From Geosiphon pyriformis (taxonomy: Eukaryota; Glomeromycota; Glomeromycetes; Archaeosporales; Geosiphonaceae), in the NCBI GenBank assembly GCA_016748015.1, contig JAAOMT010000786.1:28986-92985 (forward strand): DNA of 64,000 nucleotides, read 5' to 3'. Under the pieces are notes generated by a model. It saw only the letters and a list, made by a program, of their open reading frames with translations. It was not told the DNA's origin and ran no database searches. How positions within the stretch are numbered: position 1 is the first letter of the stretch; every line of letters begins with the position of its first letter. Both the position numbers and the translations under genes were made by a program. Of the stretch, positions 56,305-64,000 are shown piece after piece.

Positions 56305-57905
56305 TTAAGCAACAGTAACATCATTTTTCTCGTCAGTTGGAGCGACCTCGTCATGAAAGGTGGTGACCTTCTCTTCATCCCCTGATTGAACATGCTGATC
56401 ACTTAATGCGACTTTGATGACCAATTCTCGTTCTTCAGATTTTACGCCTTTCAACCCTTCAAGGGCTTTAGTTTGTTCTGCTTCATCCGACAATTCTACG
56501 AAACCAAATCCTTTGGAACGACCACCACGACGACGAACAACATGAGCAGATGTTACACTATAGTCTTTGAATATTTCTTTTAAGCCTTCATCATCAACGG
56601 AGAAGGGCAGATTAGCGACAAAAACACTAGTTTTTGATAGGTCACCAGTTTTTGCAGCACCAGCTGCTTGATTCGAATTGGGATTAGAAGTAGAACGGCG
56701 ACGAGAAGGAATACGACCACCACGGCCACGACCACGACCACGGCCACGGCCACGACGGAAACCACGAGTAACTTTTGATGTGTTGGTGGTGGAGGTATCC
56801 TCATTGGTGCCATTGGCGGTTGGGGGTTCAGAGGCATTAACTGCGGTAGAATCAATAGTTTCTGGAGTGTTTTCAGGACCGTCTTCCCCACGATTAGAGA
56901 AGCGACGACGAAATTGCTATAATTGAGAAAAAGTATAGAAAAAATTGGTATATAAGATCGTTTATTTTTCCCGATTATTCAATAGAATATTTGATTTGAG
57001 AATGGATCAGATATTCGATTAAATATGAAATAATGAGCTTAGCCATAGAAAAATGTGAGAATTATATATATACCCAACTACCACGTCCTCTACCACGTCC
57101 ACGACCCCTACCACGCCCTCTGCCCCTACCACGAAATCCAAACCTTCCACCACGTCCACGACGCGCGCCAGAGTTTCTCCATTGGGAATCAGTCACACCA
57201 TTATTACCTGAGGTGTTTTCGTTCTTTGGTTTTGCAACTTCTACATTAATTTGACGACCGCCTAATTGTTCTCTATTCAGTTCAGCGACAACCTTGTTGG
57301 CGTCTTCCTCGGTCTCGAGAGCAACGAAACCGTAGCCAAGAGAACGAGTACCGCGGGTAATTATATTAGCTTTAACACTAATTTCATATATTCAAAGAAA
57401 AAGAATAGTAGGAAAGAATCATCAGTCATTGAATTGGAGGTTAAATATCTAGAAGAAATAGCTTGTATCATGATGGCATGAAACTTCAATAATCAGGAAT
57501 TTAAGTTTAATTCATAAGTAGTTTAAGATTATAAAATTTTCCCTAATTCTAATTTGCAAACGGCCATATTGGCGCAGTTTTTAACAAGTTAGCCTCGAAA
57601 ATCACTTACACTTTTCCAACGTTTCCAAAAAATTCGGCAAGTTCGGCTTCGGTAGTTGTGAAGGCTAAGTTACCCACAAAAACTTTGAATCCGGCCTCCT
57701 CTTCTACAATACTTTCTGTTTCGGTAATTTCGGCTATGACCGTCTTTTCTTCTACGGCCTCAACGGCAGAACTAGTCTCATTCCAGCTATCTGCCTCAAC
57801 AGCAGAACTAGTCTCATTCCAGCGGGTTTCTACATCAACAGCAGAACTAGTCTCAGTGACAGTCTCGTTCCGGTGGACATCTACCGCTTCGTTGTTTTCT
57901 GACAT
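56305..57905 (-). CDS. RRM-RGG-RRM RNA-binding protein, Sbp1-like
   Basis: Exons 57905-57610, 57377-57074 and 56916-56305 give 403 residues. An acidic/Thr-rich N terminus carries a tandem WNETSSAVE repeat (about residues 17-50). RRM1 (73-150) has RNP2 VFVGNL and RNP1 LGYGFVAL. Two RGG/RGRG tracts follow (about 165-199 and 250-268). RRM2 (about 280-360) has VFVANL and SKGFGFVEL. The order RRM, RGG, RRM is that of yeast Sbp1, a translation repressor that binds eIF4G through its RGG region; that role is inferred by architecture only. The TTG two codons upstream of the ATG at 57905 is not used. The RGG DNA is strongly GC-rich against the AT-rich surroundings. A role as a nucleolin-like protein remains possible. 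Confidence 0.85.
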
Positions 57906-59206
57906 GTTCAAACGCTTATGTATGATGCGCGTGTACCAAACAGTTAAAAACTACTCTTTCGTAGAGGTGTGAGGTCAGATGTGTGATTTAAACACAGTTT
58001 CGTTTAGGGTCGTAAAACCTAAAGATCCCTTCACTTTCTAAACGTGCTGGGCTGTGTGGAAGGGAAATTAAAAAATTAATCTGGACGCCTATATGGACTA
58101 GCCGGACTGAAGGCTCCTTCGATACTTTTTGAGTCCACTAAAGGGCTAGGACGGTTGGCAGGTATAAAATAGAACGGATGCTTCTTTTGCTTTCAAGTAT
58201 GCTTGAGCAAAAACTGGGTAGACGGGGGGCCAAGAATTGCCGCCTTAGTTTTACATATTCTTTTCTGTGAATCCAAAAATTGTGCAACGTCGACAAGGTT
58301 GCACACAAATAGAAATATATTTAACTTCGAGACCGAAAATCCCGATTGTGATGGTGGCAATTATTAGACATGGTGCCATTTGTGTCTTTGTATTTGAAGT
58401 TGTTTCACATAAAATCAATCAATCAATCAATCAATCAGATGATGGAAGCTTGTTCAAAATTTTAATTCTAGAAGATTCCAAACATCAAAGACAATTCACT
58501 TGTCTTTAACCATTTTCATGCGGAAACCGTTCATGTGAATATGAAGGTGGGCAGGACCCACTTTCAAAAAGGAATAACATCAACCTTTCACAATATGTGA
58601 GCAAACGCTTTTTGTTCATTCAAACCATTTTATTTTAAATTAGATTTAAAAATAGGTTTACTGAAACCTTTATATTTTATTTTCATGGAGAATAAAGATT
58701 TCAAAAATAAAATCGATTTTTTTATATAAGGTAAAAAAGCCAACACTCCCTCCCCTCCACCAATCACAGTGTGGTTTGAGAGGAAAAATTCCTTAAACGT
58801 TATTAGATGTTATGGAAATAGTAAATCAACGCGAAAATGGGAATATAAACAAAGATTTTTTCCGAATCATAATTTCATATAGAACAATAAGATCGAGATT
58901 TTCCACAGAATTTATCAATAATGATAATTTATATTATTTATCGGCTGCAAATCATATCAGATATCGCAATTTAATTTTATGGCTCATAAAATTAAACTTT
59001 TTAACATTTAACAATGTAAAAGACAAATATAAATTTATTGTACAAAAATCAATATAATAAATATAAAATAATCATTTGAAGACGGTTATGTAGATTTTCA
59101 AAGAAGTATCCGCTATATTTAATCAAGAATAATACATATGCAGATTTTATGAATTACTTATTCTATAGGGTTGAAAGAGAATGTCCAAAATTTTTTAATT
59201 CGAAAT
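57906..59206. other. Intergenic region upstream of the RNA-binding protein gene
   Basis: About 1.3 kb that should contain the promoter of the RNA-binding protein gene and the 3' UTR of the C2-domain gene. A simple (AATC)n repeat of six units lies at 58413-58437. Short open frames at 58267-58509 and 58812-59057 have no recognisable domain and are not called genes. Confidence 0.5.
58413..58437. repeat. (AATC)n microsatellite
   Basis: Six perfect tandem AATC units in intergenic DNA. It is the only clear simple tetranucleotide repeat in the gene island. Confidence 0.9.
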
Positions 59207-60849
59207 TTATGCAGGTGGATAAACTTGACCACCAAAATTTGATGAAGGATATTGCTGAGGAGCACCTTGAGCTGGTGGGGGATAAAAATTTTGTGGATAG
59301 GATTGTTGTTGCTGTGGGTTTGGGTAAAAATTGCTAGCAGTATTATTTGGCGGATATGCAAATTGATTATTTGGTGGATAACCAGCATTTGGATAAACAT
59401 TTTCTGTTAGAGGAGGAGTGGGAACTGGAATTGGGAAAGATAATGGAACCACTCCGTTTGATATTGGTGGAGGTGGTGAACTATTGATATATTGAGGTGG
59501 AGGAAGAGTCGCAGAAATCGATAAAGGAGAAGATTGTATAGAAGGAGAAGTCACCGGTGGTGGATAAGGGGAAATACCATTAGAACCAACACCAGGAATG
59601 GGCGAATGATATCCTGTTGATATAGGTGGGTAAGGTGAAGTGGGTTGATGTTGCTGATTAAAAAAAAAGCAAAAAAAGACCGTTAATTTCTTTTTAAATA
59701 AAAAGAATGAAGAGTTCACGGAATATTTTATAACTTACTGGAAGAGGTCTATTTTGAGGTGTAGGAGAATAATAGAGTGTCCCAGAATTTGGTGAAGTGC
59801 TTGAAGGTGGGTAAGCTCCATTATTTGGCGGTGGATAAACGTTGTTTTGAGGCAGATAAACATTATTAGGAGGTTGATAAACAGAATTATTTCGAGGTGG
59901 ATATCCAGAATTATTATGTTGTTGATAGGTGGAAGCTGCCGGTACAGAATGAGGATAAGCAGGAGAATTGGTTGGATATGATGCAGCAGGCGCACCATTT
60001 TGTGGATAATTAATAGGAGGACGATAAGAAGCCGGTGATGATGTAGGCAAATTTTGTTTTATTGATGGTGACGTATTAATTGGGGGATGAGGAGTCACTG
60101 GTAAAGGCTTTAGTGGATGTCTGAGTTCTTGAGATTTTTCCCCAGGTGGCGCCACACCCTTTAAAAAGGAGAAATTAAAATAAATTCCAAAAAATATATA
60201 TATTCTTGACTTACCGCTAAATAAAAAGTCATCTCAAGAAAAATTTCTCCTGCATCCTTATTACGAAATTTGAGAAGGAACCAATCTAGGGAAACAAAGA
60301 AAATTTTAAATTTAAATGTTCAATATTCAATTTTCTTTTGAGAAAAACAACATATTAATCATACCATCCCATTCTCCCTTTTTTAAGACTTCATCCAATT
60401 CAACTACCGTCTCACCAATTAAATCATGCTCTCTTTTATCCTCATTATAAACTTGAATCTTCATCTTTTTATTACTAGGCTCGTCTAAGAGTTGAAACCT
60501 AATTTCCTCATCCCACTCTGGGTGTTGCCCCCCACGTTTATCTGTCCTGGTTCTTTTGGCATTGCTTCCGATTCGAATTGTAGCAAATGGGTCTGCCTTG
60601 CCAATAATCTCTCGGTTTGGCAAATTCCTCTAGGTAAAGCCGTTCAAACAAAAGGGATCTCAATTTAGTATTAATTTTTAAGATTAAATGATTTTTGTTT
60701 AAAGCAATATTCCATATGAGCTACGCCATTAAGCGATAAAGCACTGCCTAAGATTCTTAATCTTATTCTTGGGGAATATAACTTACCGCTTTTAGCACTA
60801 CAATGACGAGTTGGCCAAGAATTTTAGGACCAGGTTTGGTTGAAGACAT
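59207..60849 (-). CDS. C2-domain protein with long proline-rich tail (Inn1/Fic1-like architecture)
   Basis: Exons 60849-60787, 60629-60365, 60285-60215, 60158-59739 and 59653-59207 give 421 residues. An N-terminal C2 domain (about 10-120) shows GQLVIVVLKARNLPNRE, GKADPFATIRIG, KRGGQHPEWDEEIRFQL and YNEDKREHDLIGE. The rest (about 125-421) is a low-complexity Pro/Tyr/Asn/Gln-rich tail with repeated YPPxNN and PYPP units and PxxP motifs. A single N-terminal C2 plus a PxxP tail is the layout of fungal cytokinesis proteins Inn1 and Fic1, which bind SH3 proteins at the division site. Plant SRC2-like proteins have a related layout, so the role is tentative. Confidence 0.85.
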
Positions 60850-61246
60850 TCCCAATAAACACTATATCAGAGTAGCTCACAAATGAACAATTTCTACTGA
60901 ATCTGACAATATTTTAGGGGAAGTTTAAATAGAATAGAGTTGATCACAAGGGAGTATATCATTGTCGGTGTTATCCAATAAAGGTTAAACAAGAACTAGA
61001 CATACAAAAAATTCATGTTTAATTATAAGTTTTTATTTTAGCATTATTTTTTAGCTTTAAAACATTTTATTTTTTTTATTTTTTTATTTGTTTTATTAAT
61101 GTATATAATGGAATTTTTTATTTAATGAGGCAAATATAAACTGTATTTAAATAGCACAGTTGGCATAAAAAAAATATATAAACTTTATTATTTTTAATTT
61201 CAAATAGTTTAGTATTTCAACATTTTGTAAAAATTTTATTAAATAA
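60850..61246. other. Upstream region of the C2-domain gene, grading into AT-rich DNA
   Basis: About 400 bp. The first 100 bp should hold the promoter and 5' UTR of the C2 gene; from about 61010 the sequence is nearly pure A/T. No gene was seen. Confidence 0.45.
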
Positions 61247-61305
61247 TTTTTTTTTTATTACGATTTAACGAGTGCAGCCCAACCACTACCTAAGTACATA
61301 AGATC
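61247..61305 (-). repeat. 5'-truncated LINE 3' end
   Basis: On the minus strand, GGTAGTGGTTGGGCTGCACTCGTTAAATCGTAATAAAA runs into an A-rich tail. It corresponds to the GGTGGTATTTGGGTCTCGCTCGTTAAA end of the copy at 61404. Truncation to some 60 bp is typical of aborted target-primed reverse transcription. Confidence 0.6.
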
Positions 61306-61403
61306 ATTAAATATTAATTGCAAAAAATAAGTTAATTATAATAAATTTATTTAAATAAATTATAAATTATAAAAATAAAATTTTTATTTGTGTTATTATT
61401 AAC
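61306..61403. other. AT-rich spacer between two LINE ends
   Basis: About 100 bp of A/T-rich sequence separating two LINE 3' ends of the same orientation. No feature was recognised. Confidence 0.4.
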
Positions 61404-61548
61404 TTTTTTTTTTTTTTATTATTATTATATTTTAACGAGCGAGACCCAAATACCACCTAAACTATGATACCACAGAAGAGATTACATTATAGGCGTAAAT
61501 CATGGGTTTTCTACATGTGATCAGACACTCGGCCCAATCAAGGACTCA

Positions 61549-63174
61549 CTACGCTGAATCAAAAGTAGGTGGAAATAATTCCAACTCATGAATTCTCTCA
61601 ATGATACCATTCAGATTCCTAGAGTCAAAAATAAACTTACTAAGAAACAATCTAGTAGACTCAATATTGCCTCTGGTTTCAGCACCAGACATACGCCACA
61701 AAGCAATAACATGCTCAATAGTGTCCTCACTTAAAAAGGAAGGCTTAGCAGCCAGCATACCATCATAATCCATATCACCAAAGTCAACCTCAGATCTAAG
61801 ACAAGCAATGTCCTTGGAGACCCCAACCAAGAGATTAGAAAAATTGTTAGCAGCACTCTTCATAGAGATGAGATCTTTTTCGACCTGAACAGCCTTAGCA
61901 GCATTATTATCAAGAAGATGAGACACCAAAGCAACCAAAGAACCAACAGGCTCAACAATAGACTTAACCAGAGCAGCCAAATCCGAAATCTGCTTTTCCA
62001 AAGAGTCCAATCTAGAACCAACAGCAGGATCAACAACAGAAGCAGCCAAAGAAGCCATCAAAGAAGGAAACTCAGAAAGACCAGAAGGAGCAGCAGTCTT
62101 GGCATATGAAGCAGAACCCACAAAACGAGACCTGAAAACCTTGGGAACCTTGGGAGTGGGGGGTGAGGAAATCTTGCAATCTATGGCCAGATGGCCCATT
62201 TCTTGACACCTAAAGCAGCGCCAGCAGCCAGGAGTTTCCCACCAGATACGGCATTTCCTTAGAGTACCAGTCTTGACTACAGCAGAATTCAAATCGCTTT
62301 GAGAGTCAAATGTAACCAAAGCGAACTGGAAATGACGACCAGAATCAGGAGAACGAGGAATGAAACATGTACGACCACCAATCTGAGAAATCATATCACT
62401 GATTTCAAAGACAGTACAACCAGGGGGAAGGTTGACCAATTTGGCCTTAAACTTATCACAAGACAAAATAGTCTCATTTTGATTTACCAGAGGGAGGATT
62501 CTAACACTATCCTTACCCACCAAGATTGACCAATGCTTCAAGGCAGACACAGCAGAGTCCAACTTTTCAAAATAAACCACCACATACTGCCAAATGCCAG
62601 CAGGCTTCAGCACAACACAAGCAATACTACCAAACACACTGAGAGCCAACTTAATGTCAGCAGCAGACACACCCAAAGATACATTACGCAGCACAACAGC
62701 AGCAGAAGAAGAACCAAATTCAGAAACCACCAAAGACTTGGCAATTTTGAGGGTGGCCAAACAAACAGAGCTTGTGAGCTCAACCAGAAACGCAGCTTCT
62801 AAAGACTGTTGAGAAGCAAACTCTACACAGAAAAGCTTCACATTGTCTTTTGAAACAGATTTGGCACCCAAAAAACCATGTACAGACTGAAAAACAGTCT
62901 TAACATGAGCCAATTTGGTCTTGAAAGTAGCATCAGGCACCAGAGTGGAGGCCACCCACCCAGTAAACCTTTGACGACTAGTAATAGTTTCCCAAGCACC
63001 ACCAGAAGTAGCACCAGAAACTAAAGGAGGAGATGAATCAGTTTCCATTTGATCAGCCCAGTTTCCAAGAACAGGTGACCCAACAGAAGAAGATTGTTTT
63101 GCTTCTAAAACCAGCAATAATCTGCCGGAAGACACCACATTTGGCAACACAGCCAGTGGTTGATCTTGGCCCAT
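61549..63174 (-). CDS. LINE ORF1 protein with RRM-like regions and CCHC zinc knuckle
   Basis: A 541-codon frame from an ATG at 63174. It has RRM-like segments (AAVVLRNVSLGVSAADIKLAL and AKLVNLPPGCTVFEISDMI), then a retroviral-type zinc knuckle CFRCQEMGHLAIDC near residue 320, a Ser/Ala-rich region and a helical region (SRLDSLEKQISDLAALVKSI) that could form a coiled coil. ORF1 proteins bind LINE RNA and form the RNP. The frame is intact over 1.6 kb, in contrast to every other element in the window, so it may be recent or under selection. Its N terminus appears to be the separate frame 63664-63266, cut off by a stop and a shift. Confidence 0.85.
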   Translation of the reverse strand: MGQDQPLAVLPNVVSSGRLLLVLEAKQSSSVGSPVLGNWADQMETDSSPPLVSGATSGGAWETITSRQRFTGWVASTLVPDATFKTKLAHVKTVFQSVHGFLGAKSVSKDNVKLFCVEFASQQSLEAAFLVELTSSVCLATLKIAKSLVVSEFGSSSAAVVLRNVSLGVSAADIKLALSVFGSIACVVLKPAGIWQYVVVYFEKLDSAVSALKHWSILVGKDSVRILPLVNQNETILSCDKFKAKLVNLPPGCTVFEISDMISQIGGRTCFIPRSPDSGRHFQFALVTFDSQSDLNSAVVKTGTLRKCRIWWETPGCWRCFRCQEMGHLAIDCKISSPPTPKVPKVFRSRFVGSASYAKTAAPSGLSEFPSLMASLAASVVDPAVGSRLDSLEKQISDLAALVKSIVEPVGSLVALVSHLLDNNAAKAVQVEKDLISMKSAANNFSNLLVGVSKDIACLRSEVDFGDMDYDGMLAAKPSFLSEDTIEHVIALWRMSGAETRGNIESTRLFLSKFIFDSRNLNGIIERIHELELFPPTFDSA

Positions 63175-63265
63175 CTTGGATGACGTTGCCGGATGATGCT
63201 ATGGAGATCTCATTGGGAACCATAAAGGGGTTCGGTGTAACAATAGCAGAGGCAAATGACTGCCC

Positions 63266-63664
63266 TCACTTTTCTGAACTTCTGGTCTTTTTGACCATTT
63301 TTTTTGAAGAGGTGTTGCTAAAAGCACCAGGTGTTGAATCTATAGAGGGGAAGACCAGCTTATTCACTGGTCTATTATTAAAAACTTTTGGGCTCTTGGT
63401 TGGGGTGGAGGCAACACTGGAACTAACCCAGGTGTGTCTCTTTGAGGGAACTTTGACTGGTGAGAAACCAGCCAAAGATGAAGAAGTTGCTTTAGTGGCT
63501 ACTAAAGGCAGCTTTTCACAATTACTGAGTAAGGAGAAGGCTTCTAAAACATTTTGCCTAGTTGCTTCTACAACAGAAAGAGCTCCTCTGGTTGCAATTT
63601 TATTAGATATCTTAGGACAGATATCAGGTGCAGCCTTTTTACTCTTAGCTCTGGTCGTGGTCAT
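63266..63664 (-). pseudogene. N-terminal part of the LINE ORF1 protein, separated by a stop and a frameshift
   Basis: A 132-codon frame beginning MTTTRAKSKKAAPD, basic and Ser/Thr/Pro-rich (KVPSKRHTW; KKMVKKTRSSEK), without a domain. It ends in a TGA about 90 bp before the main ORF1 start. The intervening bases read on as plausible coding sequence (GQSFASAIVTPNPF) but in a frame offset from the main ORF. It is read as the original ORF1 N terminus; a separate short protein is less likely. Confidence 0.65.
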
Positions 63665-63710
63665 AAAATTAAGGAGACAAAGAGTCTTACAAATTATTCA
63701 TTAACTTTTA

Positions 63711-64000
63711 TTTTTATATTTTGTTGGATTTTTTAATTTTATTAAAATGCTTAATAATTTATAAATTTATATTATTTATAATAAAAATATTTTTTTTAAA
63801 ACCAAATTATTAAAAGTTATAAAAAACTAAATACTGCTTTACAAAAACACTTCTTTTAAATAAAAAAATTGAACAGTTTTAATAGCTAAAAAACACTATT
63901 TTTGTTTTTGGTTGAAAGTTTTTTTTTAAATTTTTTTTAAAACAGCTTATTAAGAGTAATTTTAATTCATAAAAAACCAAAAGTTTTAATAAATTATAAT
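63711..64000. other. AT-rich sequence at the right window edge
   Basis: 290 bp of A/T-rich DNA beyond the 5' end of the LINE derivative. Nothing recognisable was found. Confidence 0.5.

Larger units (their letters stand above)
61404..63710 (-). mobile_element. ORF1-only LINE derivative (half-LINE)
   Basis: On the minus strand it runs from about 63710 through an ORF1-type protein to a 3' UTR and an A-rich tail (61430-61404). The 3' UTR aligns with that of the LINE at 42724-42860. No endonuclease, RT or RNase H sequence lies between ORF1 and the 3' UTR. The exact 5' end is unclear. Confidence 0.8.

Noticed and set aside
56678-57254. Plus-strand Arg/Pro repeat proteins opposite the RGG tracts
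   Set aside because: They are antisense readings of GGN/CGN repeats of the RGG regions. The minus-strand gene has RRMs and consistent splice sites.
58812-59057. Possible small host gene between the RNA-binding and C2-domain genes
   Set aside because: The 81-codon frame has no domain, lies in AT-rich DNA and has no splice or homology support.
61918-62812. Plus-strand open frames opposite LINE ORF1
   Set aside because: The products are Arg/Asn/Thr-rich shadows of the intact 541-codon min-strand frame, which has a zinc knuckle and RRM-like segments.

Overview
The window looks like a nuclear contig of a filamentous fungus, most likely an arbuscular mycorrhizal fungus (Glomeromycotina, Rhizophagus- or Gigaspora-like). 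That placement is an inference. It rests on high AT content, short GT-AG introns of about 60-115 bp, intron-rich fungal housekeeping genes, a dihydropteridine reductase gene that most fungi lack, and a dense load of Ty3-type, LINE, pogo and hAT elements. No organism-specific marker was seen.

The window has two sharply different halves. From 1 to about 45.6 kb it is a transposon-within-transposon block with no host gene. One LINE (plus strand, fragments 16044-17257, 27455-30006 and 41552-42860) is the oldest visible layer. A minus-strand Ty3-type LTR element (17258-27454) and a plus-strand one (30007-41551) are inserted in it. Conceptually removing either one plus a single 4-bp target-site copy restores the LINE reading frame. 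A third LTR element (III, up to 16043) abuts the LINE; element II (1394-12031) lies in the RT of III; element I (1-1393) lies in element II; and a 4.3-kb pogo/Tigger-like DNA transposon (5688-9952) lies in the integrase of II. Solo LTRs of another family sit at 32330-33749 (inside gag of element IV) and 43594-44976. A hAT remnant ends the block.

The Ty3-type elements share one layout: LTR, gag with a CCHC zinc knuckle, retropepsin-like protease, a Cys-rich (probably zinc-binding) module, a trimeric-type dUTPase, RT, RNase H, integrase, an extra C-terminal domain, polypurine tract, LTR. All copies are broken by stops, frameshifts or catalytic substitutions. Differences between paired LTRs are almost only transitions.

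From 45.8 to 60.85 kb lies a compact island of nine spliced host genes whose strands mostly alternate. They are dihydroxy-acid dehydratase (ILV3), dihydropteridine reductase (QDPR), low-molecular-weight tyrosine phosphatase, a Gfd2-like RNase H-fold protein, the NatC catalytic subunit NAA30, the cytosolic Fe-S assembly WD40 protein CIA1/CIAO1, an atypical dual-specificity phosphatase, an Sbp1-like RRM/RGG RNA-binding protein, and a C2-domain/proline-rich protein. The proposed exon chains were assembled by hand; each sums to a multiple of three and gives a length close to the family norm. Intergenic gaps are often only 100-260 bp, so several promoters must be shared and divergent.

The right end (61.2-63.7 kb) is again mobile DNA: a 5'-truncated LINE tail and a LINE derivative that carries ORF1 and the LINE 3' UTR but no ORF2.
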